This document shows, piece after piece, positions 1 to 7,667 of a DNA stretch of 41,223 bases. The notes below the pieces were generated by a model. That model did not search any database, was not told the DNA's origin, and worked only from the letters and a program-made list of their open reading frames with translations. A program made the position numbers and the translations under genes. This stretch comes from FEN-1297 sp963787005. Its GTDB lineage: Bacteria; Bacteroidota; Ignavibacteria; Ignavibacteriales; Ignavibacteriaceae. Location: NCBI GenBank assembly GCA_963787005.1, contig CAWBBX010000042.1, positions 1 to 41,223 on the forward strand. The letters run 5' to 3'. Numbering within the stretch: the first letter of the stretch is position 1; each line of letters opens with the position of its first letter.

Positions 1-15
1 CGACATTTGTCGCCT
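1..15 (+). repeat. Left terminal inverted repeat of the DUF1670 element
   Basis: CGACATTTGTCGCCT is the exact reverse complement of 1706-1720. Its outer 12 bases are themselves a small dyad (CGACA-TT-TGTCG), a shape that suits a dimeric DNA-binding protein. The similarity to the other end stops after base 15. Confidence 0.8.
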
Positions 16-47
16 CAGAAATGAATAAATTGAAAAAAACTGAGGTG
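11..47 (+). promoter_or_regulatory. Hairpin covering the ribosome binding site of the first DUF1670 gene
   Basis: Bases 11-18 (CGCCTCAG) can pair with 40-47 (CTGAGGTG) through eight pairs including one G-U, leaving a 21-base loop. The 3' arm contains the GAGGTGAT ribosome binding site of the gene starting at 52, and the 5' arm lies partly in the terminal repeat. RNA entering from outside the element would fold and hide the start signal, whereas a transcript starting inside the loop would not. IS10 and IS50 limit transposase expression from read-through in this way. The structure is seen; the role is inference. Confidence 0.5.
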
Positions 48-51
48 ATAA

Positions 52-897
52 ATGAAAATAAGCAGAAGCGTACTGAACAGACAGCAGCTGAAAAGTTCGG
101 AAGGAGAGTTTATCTGGGAGTTAGAAAACTCATATGAACTCTCCCCTAAATTAAGTGAGCTGATATTAAATACAGCAAAAGAGTGTTTACTAAGAGATCA
201 TTCACTAAAGGAAGGTCAGATAGAAGTAAGGGTAATAGAGATAGAAGAGAGATCGGGCAAAGCACTGGAAAAAATGGAGAAGAAAAGAGTACGATTAACG
301 GTAGACAACGGACTGGAAGATCTAGAGATATTACAAGCTAACGGAAGAATAGAATTAAGGCAAATAAGAATAGAAAGGATAACAGAAGAAGCGATAGAAC
401 AAAGTGGAGTATTAAGTCAAGAAGATTTGGGAAAATATCTAGGCTGCACAGTAAGAACGATACAAAGGGATATAAAGGAGATAAAGAGAAGGGGGATAGA
501 TGTAGTAACCCGCGGTTATCTTCATAACATAGGCAGAGGTCAAACCCATAAGGTAAAAATCATAGGCATGTACTTAGATGGTCAGACGTACAGTGAGATA
601 AGGCAGAAGACTAGACATAGTTTTGGAGCAATAAAAAGATATCTGGCAAATTTTGTAAAGGTGATGATGTCGCAAAGCAGAGGTATCAGAAGAGTAAAAG
701 AAATAAGTATGGTAACGGGATTAAGTGAAGTATTGGTAAAGCAATATATAGAATTAAGAAAAGAGATAAATAAAGATAAAACCAGAAGAGATAATCTAAA
801 ATTATTGCTAATCAGAAGCAGCTATAGAGAAGGGATAAAAAAAAGGACAAAGAGCTATTCAAAGCCTCTGGCAGCTATGATAGGAGGCTTGTCATGA
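52..897 (+). CDS. DUF1670 family protein, first of a tandem pair
   Basis: This 281-residue protein resembles DUF1670, a family with no established function. Residues about 1-110 are a charged, mixed alpha/beta region. Residues about 115-235 hold successive helix-turn-helix-like units: LSQEDLGKYLGCTVRTIQRD, then the family signature GRGQTHK near residue 164 followed by a segment ending SFGAIKRY, then MVTGLSEVLVKQYIEL. The C-terminal tail is very basic. The start ATG has a strong site (GAGGTGAT, 4 bases away). The stop overlaps the next ATG by four bases, so translation is probably coupled. DNA binding is a fair inference; catalysis is not shown. Codon use is rich in AGA/AGG and ATA compared with genes further on, which suggests transfer. 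Confidence 0.75.
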   Translation: MKISRSVLNRQQLKSSEGEFIWELENSYELSPKLSELILNTAKECLLRDHSLKEGQIEVRVIEIEERSGKALEKMEKKRVRLTVDNGLEDLEILQANGRIELRQIRIERITEEAIEQSGVLSQEDLGKYLGCTVRTIQRDIKEIKRRGIDVVTRGYLHNIGRGQTHKVKIIGMYLDGQTYSEIRQKTRHSFGAIKRYLANFVKVMMSQSRGIRRVKEISMVTGLSEVLVKQYIELRKEINKDKTRRDNLKLLLIRSSYREGIKKRTKSYSKPLAAMIGGLS

Positions 898-1697
898 GTA
901 TAAATCCGACAAGAGACCGTTATGCAAGCATAAACAAAAGGAACTTTCACCAAGGGATAATAAATCTATTAGAGAATGAATATAAGATATTGGGGTCAAG
1001 AAAAGTATTGGAAATGTTGGCGGATGATCTTGAGGATTTACACAGAGAATATTATCCGGGAAGAAATCAAGTAGGCTTTGGAGAAATAGTATTTACCACA
1101 ACGAAAGATGATGGTCAGAGACAGAGCTACGGAAAGAAGACCGAAGATTATGCAAGTGTAACGGTAGTACTTCCATTAATAACGAAAGAAGATGTAGAGC
1201 GAAGAATATATTTTAAGAAGGGCGACCGTAACAGTAATTATCTTCACAGAGAAGCACGAGACATCGAGACGATGGTAAGGTTGATAAAAAGCGCAAAGAA
1301 CCAGAGCGGCTTATTAAGCGGAGCAGAGTTGAGTGTCTTGATGAACCGTAGCTTAAGTACGATAAGAAAATATTTAGATGCTTATACAAAAAAAACCGGT
1401 GAGATATTACCATTAAAAGGATACGTTCTAGATCAAGGAAGTCTTCCGACACATAAAGGAATAATAATAAGTTTATATGAACAGGGAATATCCCCGGCAG
1501 ACATAGTACTGAAAACAAGTCACAGTCAAGATGCAGTAGATAGATACATAAAGCATTATGAACAAATCAAGAAGCTTTTACTTAAAGGCATGGATGAAAC
1601 AGCTATAAAAGAAATAACAGGAAGAACTATGAAAGTAGTGAAGGAGTATATTAAGTTGTACAAAGATCTAAATCCTGTTAGAAATAAAAATCGGTAA
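894..1697 (+). CDS. DUF1670 family protein, second of a tandem pair
   Basis: This 267-residue protein is a diverged relative of the preceding one. Shared landmarks in the same order are GLLSGAELSVLMNRSLSTIR (second-gene version), a GY...LPTHKG segment near residue 180, HSQDAVDRYI, and a final helix-turn-helix unit ending VKEYIKLYKD. Its N-terminal half carries the DUF1670-like stretch ending VTVVLPLITKEDVERR, which the first protein keeps only weakly. The two proteins therefore look like halves of a hetero-oligomer rather than recent duplicates. It starts inside the previous stop codon (ATGA) and ends 8 bp before the right terminal repeat, which fits a unit mobilised as a pair. No catalytic motif is recognised. 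Confidence 0.75.
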   Translation: MSINPTRDRYASINKRNFHQGIINLLENEYKILGSRKVLEMLADDLEDLHREYYPGRNQVGFGEIVFTTTKDDGQRQSYGKKTEDYASVTVVLPLITKEDVERRIYFKKGDRNSNYLHREARDIETMVRLIKSAKNQSGLLSGAELSVLMNRSLSTIRKYLDAYTKKTGEILPLKGYVLDQGSLPTHKGIIISLYEQGISPADIVLKTSHSQDAVDRYIKHYEQIKKLLLKGMDETAIKEITGRTMKVVKEYIKLYKDLNPVRNKNR

Positions 1698-1705
1698 AAA
1701 TTACC

Positions 1706-1720
1706 AGGCGACAAATGTCG
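1706..1720 (-). repeat. Right terminal inverted repeat of the DUF1670 element
   Basis: AGGCGACAAATGTCG is the exact reverse complement of bases 1-15. It lies 8 bp after the stop codon of the second gene and leaves almost no untranslated DNA inside the element. Confidence 0.8.
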
Positions 1721-1738
1721 TAATAGTAAATAATATTT

Positions 1739-1777
1739 AAACCTCCGAGGTTTTTAAAACCTCGGAGGTTTGTTTTT
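1739..1777 (+). terminator. Strong palindrome with T-tract, terminator-like
   Basis: Two perfectly complementary 16-base arms (AAACCTCCGAGGTTTT at 1739-1754 and its complement at 1756-1771) surround a single T and are followed by GTTTTT. It can act as a rho-independent terminator downstream of the DUF1670 pair. Each arm holds its own smaller dyad (CCTC/GAGG), so it may instead be one of the dispersed palindromic repeats of this genome. Confidence 0.55.
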
Positions 1778-1896
1778 AAAAAAGCATTTGATAAAACAAA
1801 TTTCTACGGATAAATATTATTCATCTATTCTTTCTCTCAAGAAGCCTGTGCAGTTAGCGTCGGACGTTTGACAAATGAAACTTGATCTCACCTCTC

Positions 1897-2072
1897 ACCC
1901 TTTCAGGGTTTGATTTGTTCGTTTATTTTACTCCTTCAGAGTTTCAACGATCAAATTTTCTAATGGAGTTCAAGCTTACTACTTGGGTTTCCCGAAGGGA
2001 AAACATATTTCAGCCGGGGGTGAAACCCCTGGATAGAGGTAAACTAAAGACGCTTCTACTCTGAAAGAGTAG
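1897..2072. repeat. Cluster of small hairpins with GAA/TTC loops in a gene-free stretch
   Basis: The region 1778-2245 holds no convincing gene. Within it lie several different stems around the same GAA or TTC centre: ACCCT-TTC-AGGGT (1897-1909), an imperfect ACTCC-TTC-AGAGT (1930-1942), TTTCCC-GAA-GGGAAA (1988-2002), GGGGT-GAA-ACCCC (about 2017-2029) and CTACTCT-GAA-AGAGTAG (2056-2072). Stems differ while pairing and centre are kept, as in degenerate REP-type elements. The hairpins around the transposase at 11052-11480 share the TTC/GAA centre. Confidence 0.55.
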
Positions 2073-2155
2073 TATAGAAAATAAAGCTTAAACTAACTTG
2101 TTTGAAATAACCTGATTTACTATATGTAATACATGAGGTTTCTGTTTTATATATT

Positions 2156-2223
2156 TCGTAGGGACATCATTTATAATGTTCCGTTATTATGAAGAAAGAA
2201 TTTGATGAATCAAATTCCTACGA
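2156..2223. repeat. Small inverted-repeat element with nested hairpins
   Basis: A 68-bp segment is bounded by TCGTAGG (2156-2162) and its complement CCTACGA (2217-2223). It contains a GGGACAT/ATGTTCC stem and the dyad TTTGAT-GA-ATCAAA (2201-2214). A related fragment (TTTGAT...CAAATT.CTACG) is present near 1786-1810, so this is probably a dispersed, non-coding MITE-like repeat. Confidence 0.4.
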
Positions 2224-2245
2224 TAATTTTTGTTATTAAGATGTT

Positions 2246-3589
2246 TTATTCCTTCTCTTCAAAGGATAATCTCGTCGCGGTTCCTACCCCCTCAACGGAC
2301 TCCGGGATGATTCCCATTTTCTTATAAATGGGTCGTATCAGCTTTCTCATCTCAGGCAGACTTTTAAAGAAATATAAAGAGCCGCCCAGACAAAAACCTC
2401 CGCCGATAATTAATGTAAGCGGCGCGCCTATAATTCCCGCCGCTGCTCCTGCAAGCAGACTCCCGAACGGCGCAACGCCTCTGAACGACATCGCGTAAAA
2501 GCTCATCACTCTGCCGCGCTTGTTATCATCAACAATAGTCTGCAGCATTGTATTGCTGCCCGCAAGTTGAATCATCATGCCGAGTCCCGTTACGAACATG
2601 AAAATAATTGACAGCCAAACGCTGTGTGAAAGTGCGAATGCAATCACTCCAATTCCGAATGCTGCGGTTGCGTAAGTTATCAATTTTCCTAATCCAAGCA
2701 CGCTCTTCCTGTTCATCAGAAATATTGCGCCGAACAACGCGCCTAGACCCGATGCACCCATCAAGAATCCGAACAGATCTGCGCCTCCGTGAAGTATATT
2801 CTTTACGAAGACCGGCGCTAGAATTCTGATCGGTGTTCCCATAAAACTAACAATCGCCAGAAGAATCAAGATTGATTTAATCGGCTTAAATCCGAACGCG
2901 TACCGATAACCTTCTTTTAACTCTTTAAGTGTTTCTTTTTTCTTTGAGGAAGCGGGTTTGTGTATAACGTCCATTTTAAGAAGCGAATAAATTACAGCGA
3001 TGTAGCTTATGGCGTTCAGAAGAAAACACCAGCCTTCGCCGAAAGCGGATATCATTAAGCCTGCGGCAGCGGGACCAATGAGTCTTGCACCGTTTACCAT
3101 GCTAGAGTTCATAGCAATTGCGTTTCCAAGATCGCCACGGTTGTTGCCGACCATTTCTACCATAAACGACTGCCGGGTAGGCATATCAACGGCATCGAAC
3201 ACTCCTAGTATTATACTCAGTACAATAATTTCCCAAACCTGAATTGTGTTTGTCAGAACAAGCGCCGCGAGAATGAATGCCTGCAGCATCGACAGCGCCT
3301 GCGTATAAAGAAGTATCTTATGTTTATTTAGACGGTCGGCAAGAACACCCGCGAAAGGTGTTACTATAAGAAGAGGTATTTGGCCGGCAAAACCGACGAC
3401 TCCCAGAAGGAATGCGGAATCGGTAAGCCTGTATACAAGCCAGGTCAGCGCGATGCGCTGAACCCAGGTACCGACAATGGAAATTCCCTGCCCGCCGAAA
3501 TAGAGACGGAAATTTTTGTGTTTTAACGCCCTTAAAGCGTTGAAGCGTTCCCCGAATTTATTTATTAAGCCTAAACTGTCTTTCTTCAT
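2246..3589 (-). CDS. MFS transporter, EntS-like (MFS_3 family)
   Basis: A 447-residue integral membrane protein with about 12 hydrophobic helices starting near residue 28. The N-terminal part (LRALKHKNFRLYFGGQGISI, then GTWVQRIALTWLVYRLT) and the loop GVLADRLNKHK between helices 2 and 3 are typical of the MFS_3/enterobactin-exporter-like group of proton-driven drug and siderophore exporters. It follows the tolC-like gene by 98 bp on the same strand and may be the last gene of the efflux operon or have its own promoter. The substrate cannot be told from sequence. Confidence 0.85.
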   Translation of the reverse strand: MKKDSLGLINKFGERFNALRALKHKNFRLYFGGQGISIVGTWVQRIALTWLVYRLTDSAFLLGVVGFAGQIPLLIVTPFAGVLADRLNKHKILLYTQALSMLQAFILAALVLTNTIQVWEIIVLSIILGVFDAVDMPTRQSFMVEMVGNNRGDLGNAIAMNSSMVNGARLIGPAAAGLMISAFGEGWCFLLNAISYIAVIYSLLKMDVIHKPASSKKKETLKELKEGYRYAFGFKPIKSILILLAIVSFMGTPIRILAPVFVKNILHGGADLFGFLMGASGLGALFGAIFLMNRKSVLGLGKLITYATAAFGIGVIAFALSHSVWLSIIFMFVTGLGMMIQLAGSNTMLQTIVDDNKRGRVMSFYAMSFRGVAPFGSLLAGAAAGIIGAPLTLIIGGGFCLGGSLYFFKSLPEMRKLIRPIYKKMGIIPESVEGVGTATRLSFEEKE

Positions 3590-3687
3590 TTAATCTTCCC
3601 GGCAAACCGGAAAATTTATCGTTTACATATATCATCAAGCCAATCAAAGCCAATTTGCCCAAACTAATAATTCCCCAAAATTTTATT

Positions 3688-4998
3688 TTACCGAATTTCG
3701 TCGCCCGCGGCTTCCTTCACATTGTAAGTATTTATCACGTTCCGGTAAACTACTCTCAGATGCAGAAGCTGAGCTTCGGAAAGGGAAGTCTCCGCGTCGA
3801 GCAGATCGAGATTTGTTATTACACCGTTTTGATACTGTGTCTTCGCGCGCTGCAGTGCCTGCTCGGCCTGCTTTACCTGAAGCTCTGTTGTGCCGAGCTT
3901 GTTCCTGCTGTTGTTTAATTCCGATAATGACGATTCCACTTCCGCCTTTATTTTTCTTTCCAGCTCGAGGAGATGAGCATCATTGGCATCCAGATTTGCC
4001 TGTGCTTCCTGTACTTTTGCGTCGGTGCGATAGCCGTTGAAGATCGGAACGTTGGCCGCAAGTCCTACTACCCAGTTGCCGCGCAGAACTTTTAAGTTCG
4101 GCATGTATCCGTTCTTAATCCCAAAGCTACCGAACGCGTTCAAAGAAGGTTTGTCTCCTAACGCCGCGGCCTCTTTCTGAAGCTTTATTGAATTTTCGGA
4201 ATCGGTCGCGATCTTTATTTCTTCTCTTTGCGTGAGAGCGGCGTTGATAAGAGAATCTTTGCTCACGATCGAATTAGGCAGCTTGAGACTTCCGCTCACA
4301 TTTACGGGAGTATCAGAAGGAAGTCCGAGCAGCGCTCTCATCAAAATCTTTGCTTTGTTAATAGCGTTCTTAATGTCCATTTTTTGATTTTCGGCCGCCG
4401 CCACTCTTACCTTTGTAGTAAGCACATCAAAATCAGTTGCCGTTCCGTTCTCTACTCTTTTATCGGCCGTACCGATATGTTCTTTAAGTGTTTTGATCTC
4501 ATCGTTTTTTACGTCCAAACTTTGCTGCAGAAAAAGAATCGTATAAAAAGTCTGCGCTGTTTTATAAGTAAGCTGATTCTTTATATAATTAATTTTTTCT
4601 TCCGCAGGTACCTTGTACGATTTCGTGAGATTGAGCAGCGCGTCTTTTTTACCGAAATCATAAACCTGGTAGCGCGCGCTTACGTGAGCGTCGTAATTAT
4701 TGGCCGGGAATAAATTAAATATTTCGCTGCCGAATACTATGGACGGCACCGGCCCGACCCTTGAATAAGACAGTTCGCCCTCGACGTCTGGATAGTCAAA
4801 ACTTTTCTGTTCGCTTATTTTTGCTTCGGCTGCCCTCACTTCGCTTTCGGCCTGCATTATAAGCGGCTGGTTCTTCAGCGCGAGCTTAAGAGCCTGCTCA
4901 AGATTTAACGAATCCTTTATGGTATTCTGCGGGAAACCCGTTTTTATTAATAACACGGATAAGACCGCAGTGACAATAAAAAATATTTTTCTTCTCAT
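3688..4998 (-). CDS. TolC-family outer membrane efflux protein
   Basis: A 436-residue exported protein: a signal peptide (about 1-23, ending near TGFPQ) is followed by two repeated outer-membrane-efflux domains made of long helices. Typical stretches are LEQALKLALKNQPLIMQAESEVRAA near the start of the mature protein and ALQRAKTQYQNGVITNLDLL near the end. It would form the trimeric outer-membrane duct for the EmrAB-like pair encoded just upstream. It begins 34 bp after the MFS pump gene, so the membrane fusion protein, pump and duct are made together. Confidence 0.92.
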   Translation of the reverse strand: MRRKIFFIVTAVLSVLLIKTGFPQNTIKDSLNLEQALKLALKNQPLIMQAESEVRAAEAKISEQKSFDYPDVEGELSYSRVGPVPSIVFGSEIFNLFPANNYDAHVSARYQVYDFGKKDALLNLTKSYKVPAEEKINYIKNQLTYKTAQTFYTILFLQQSLDVKNDEIKTLKEHIGTADKRVENGTATDFDVLTTKVRVAAAENQKMDIKNAINKAKILMRALLGLPSDTPVNVSGSLKLPNSIVSKDSLINAALTQREEIKIATDSENSIKLQKEAAALGDKPSLNAFGSFGIKNGYMPNLKVLRGNWVVGLAANVPIFNGYRTDAKVQEAQANLDANDAHLLELERKIKAEVESSLSELNNSRNKLGTTELQVKQAEQALQRAKTQYQNGVITNLDLLDAETSLSEAQLLHLRVVYRNVINTYNVKEAAGDEIR

Positions 4999-5032
4999 AT
5001 TAAATTCTCTTTTTGTTGATCGTACAAAGTTA

Positions 5033-6628
5033 TTACTCCATTAACTCGATCTTTTTTCCGCTGCCTTGTTTCTTTGTATGCAGGAATAGAACCGGGATAA
5101 GCAAAATTAAAGTGATTACCGCACCGATCAGGAAGTCATCGTTTATACCGCTTACGAAAGCCTGCGACGCAAGATTTTTTGCCAGCAGCACCTTTGCTCT
5201 TAAAGCGGCATCCGATGCCGTTCCTCCCACTGAGTTTTGAACAAAATGCTGAAGGTGATAAACCGCGTGGTGGAACTGCACCGAAGTCTGATCTACCGCC
5301 TGTCCGTACTGCGACATGTGGAACTTAACCCTTTGAGTCAGTATCGTTCCGAGCAGCGCTACTCCGAAGCTTCCGCCTATCTGCCTGATCGTGTTGAACA
5401 GTCCGCTCGCCTGCGCCAGCTTTTCATTAGGCATCTCGAGCAGCGCTATTGTAGTCAGCGGTATGAACAGCATTCCGAGCGATAATCCTCTTATATAGAG
5501 CGGAAGCATTATCTGTCCGTGTTCCGTTGACAGCGAAAAGTTGGAGAACAGATAAAGCGAAATCGTAAGTAAGATCGTTCCGATGATAACCGGGATCTTT
5601 GGATTCATCTTATCCGTCATTCTTCCTGCAATAGGAGAAACTATGGCTTGAAGAATACCGACCGGGAAGAATACGAGTCCCGCCTGCAGGGCCGTATAGC
5701 CCAGACTGTTCTGAAGATACAGCGGCAGAAGGAAAGAATTGCCGAACAGCGCAACGCCGAATATAAAAAGTATAATGTTGGCTACGCCGAAGTTATAATT
5801 CTTCAGAAGTCTAAGCTCGATAATCGGATGTTCAACGGTAAACTCCGTGACTATAAAAATCACGAACGATACGAACGCGATGGCGAAGCATGCTAAAATA
5901 AATTCCGAAGTCCACCCGCCGGTATTCCAGTCGGCATTGCCGTCGGCCAGCGCTAAAAGGAATGATGTTAGGAAAACCGACATGGTAATAAAGCCCAGCA
6001 TGTCGAATTTCTTCACATGCTCGGTTTTATATTCTCTCTGGATGATGATCGTCGCGGCAATTCCTATGATTCCAATCGGCACGTTGATGTCGAATATCGC
6101 ATGCCAGCTGAAGTTGTCTATTAAATAGCCTCCTACCAGCGGGCCGAGCGAAATAGACGAAGCTGCGGCGATGCCCCAGAACCCGAGCGCCATGCCTCTT
6201 TGGTTCGGCGGGAATTCTCTTGTTACAATCGCCATACCCACCGGCATTATAAATCCCGCTCCGGCGCCCTGAACGATCCTGAAAAAGATCAATAAATTCT
6301 CGTTCCATGATAAGCTGCAGAACAAGGATCCGACGGTAAAGAGTAACAATCCCATAGTATAGGATTTTTTATATCCTAAGTGATCCGCAATCCACCCGGA
6401 GGAGGGAAGCATAACTGCGAAAACCAGAAGGTAGCCGGTCAGCACCCATTCAATTTTATCGACACTTACGCCGAAAACGGCCATCATCTTCGGGAGTCCC
6501 ACATTTACAATGCTGACGTCGAGAACCGCCATAAAAGTTCCTACCATTACGTTGGCAAGTACCCACCACTTGTAGTATTCTCCGCCGAATCCGTTGTTGC
6601 CGTTTATATCGTTGTAATCGTTAGCCAT
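5033..6628 (-). CDS. emrB: DHA2-type MFS drug efflux pump, EmrB-like
   Basis: A 531-residue protein with about 14 membrane helices, the size and topology of the DHA2 (EmrB/QacA) family of proton-coupled drug exporters. The first helix ends in the family motif FMAVLDVSIVNVGLPKM and is followed by WVLTGYLLVFAVMLPSSGWIADHLGYKK. Another conserved block is GLFNTIRQIGGSFGVALLGT. It starts 2 bp after the stop of the membrane-fusion gene, an arrangement shared with E. coli emrAB. The substrate is unknown; hydrophobic toxic compounds are usual for the family. Confidence 0.92.
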   Translation of the reverse strand: MANDYNDINGNNGFGGEYYKWWVLANVMVGTFMAVLDVSIVNVGLPKMMAVFGVSVDKIEWVLTGYLLVFAVMLPSSGWIADHLGYKKSYTMGLLLFTVGSLFCSLSWNENLLIFFRIVQGAGAGFIMPVGMAIVTREFPPNQRGMALGFWGIAAASSISLGPLVGGYLIDNFSWHAIFDINVPIGIIGIAATIIIQREYKTEHVKKFDMLGFITMSVFLTSFLLALADGNADWNTGGWTSEFILACFAIAFVSFVIFIVTEFTVEHPIIELRLLKNYNFGVANIILFIFGVALFGNSFLLPLYLQNSLGYTALQAGLVFFPVGILQAIVSPIAGRMTDKMNPKIPVIIGTILLTISLYLFSNFSLSTEHGQIMLPLYIRGLSLGMLFIPLTTIALLEMPNEKLAQASGLFNTIRQIGGSFGVALLGTILTQRVKFHMSQYGQAVDQTSVQFHHAVYHLQHFVQNSVGGTASDAALRAKVLLAKNLASQAFVSGINDDFLIGAVITLILLIPVLFLHTKKQGSGKKIELME

Positions 6629-6630
6629 AT

Positions 6631-7632
6631 TTAGTTTTTCTTTAACGATACTTCAACAGACATTCCGGGAAGCAGCATGAAATTATTTTTTGAAGAAACA
6701 ACGTTCGCTGATTTTTCAGGCTTTATCGAAATTTTGACAGGAGCTCTCTGAGTTACTTTTGTGAAGTTGCCTGAAGCGTTATCCGGCGGAATAAGAGAGA
6801 ACTGCGACGCAGTATTGCTCGGCATCTGGAACACCGTTCCGATGAAGCTGTGATCCGGATAAGTATCTACGGATATCTGAACCGTATCACCGATTTGAAT
6901 CGACGCGAGATCGGTTTCCTGGAACTGCGCGGTAACCCATACGTTCTTTAAGTTATAAAGAGTGAAGATAGGCTGGCCGGGCTGAACTACATCGCCTTTG
7001 AGTTCCCATCTCTTCGCAACTACACCGTCCATAGGCGAATAAATTACGGTGTTGTTAAGCTCCGTTTTTATTACGTTCAGCTGTGCTCCGGCTTCGTTGA
7101 TCTTCGCCTTTGTGATACCGTACTGAGCCTTCGCCGCTTCAAGGGCTTTCTGCGCGTGGTCGTACTGCTCTTTTGGTATAACATTTCCCTTGTACTGTTT
7201 CTCGGCGCGATTAAAATCATCCTGCGCTTTATCAAGATTTACCTTTGCCAGGTTTATACTCTCCTTAGCAAGCGCGAGCGCGGCCTCGGCCTGTGCTTCT
7301 CTGGCCTTAAAATCGGTTGAATCGAGTCTCACCAAGACCTGTCCCTGCTTAACAGTATCTCCTTCATCAACTGTAAGCTGCTCTATTCGGCCGAGTATCT
7401 TGGCGCTTACCGAAAGTTTGTTGCCGTCGATGTAAGCATCGTCTGTTGTAACATAGCCGAGGGTGCCGACGTACCAATAAACAGCGGCTCCCATCAGAAT
7501 TAAGAGAAGGACTATTGGTATAATCACTCTCTTCTTCAGATATAGCGGAGTATTCTTTTCCGCGCCTCCGCCGTTGTTCGAATCCGGAGACTGTCCGGTT
7601 TTTTCTTTAGCATCTGAATTATTATTTGCCAT
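6631..7632 (-). CDS. emrA: HlyD/EmrA-type membrane fusion protein
   Basis: A 333-residue periplasmic adaptor. A hydrophilic N-terminal tail (1-31) precedes one membrane helix (about 33-53), then a barrel-sandwich hybrid domain begins at YVTTDDAYIDGNKLSVSAKILGRIEQL, interrupted by a helical hairpin rich in A, E and K (about 112-190). The second lipoyl half follows (TVIYSPMDGVVAKRWELKGD), then a beta-barrel domain. It would link the inner-membrane pump to the TolC-like duct in a tripartite efflux complex. It is the first structural gene after the tetR regulator, 35 bp downstream. Confidence 0.92.
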   Translation of the reverse strand: MANNNSDAKEKTGQSPDSNNGGGAEKNTPLYLKKRVIIPIVLLLILMGAAVYWYVGTLGYVTTDDAYIDGNKLSVSAKILGRIEQLTVDEGDTVKQGQVLVRLDSTDFKAREAQAEAALALAKESINLAKVNLDKAQDDFNRAEKQYKGNVIPKEQYDHAQKALEAAKAQYGITKAKINEAGAQLNVIKTELNNTVIYSPMDGVVAKRWELKGDVVQPGQPIFTLYNLKNVWVTAQFQETDLASIQIGDTVQISVDTYPDHSFIGTVFQMPSNTASQFSLIPPDNASGNFTKVTQRAPVKISIKPEKSANVVSSKNNFMLLPGMSVEVSLKKN

Positions 7633-7667
7633 ATACTATTCTCTCCTAGGCTGATAATTTTTATTAT

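Larger units (their letters stand above)
1..1720 (+). mobile_element. Candidate mobile element: two DUF1670 genes between 15-bp terminal inverted repeats
   Basis: Seen: a perfect 15-bp inverted repeat (CGACATTTGTCGCCT at 1-15, its complement at 1706-1720) encloses only two overlapping genes, with 36 bp between the left repeat and the first start and 8 bp between the second stop and the right repeat. This compact layout is that of an insertion sequence. Neither protein shows a recognisable DDE, HUH, serine- or tyrosine-recombinase motif. The window begins exactly at the left repeat, which is what happens when a contig breaks at a multi-copy element. For that reason no target-site duplication can be tested; the right flank starts TAATAGTAAA. 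Inference: an undescribed transposon-like element, or a short conserved island whose ends are protein-binding sites. Confidence 0.6.

Noticed and set aside
1882..2064. 60-residue open frame
   Set aside because: It runs across several hairpin repeats, has no ribosome binding site and no protein-like composition.
4228..4713. 161-residue plus-strand open frame inside the tolC-like gene
   Set aside because: Antisense shadow of a clear outer-membrane efflux gene, with no recognisable domain.
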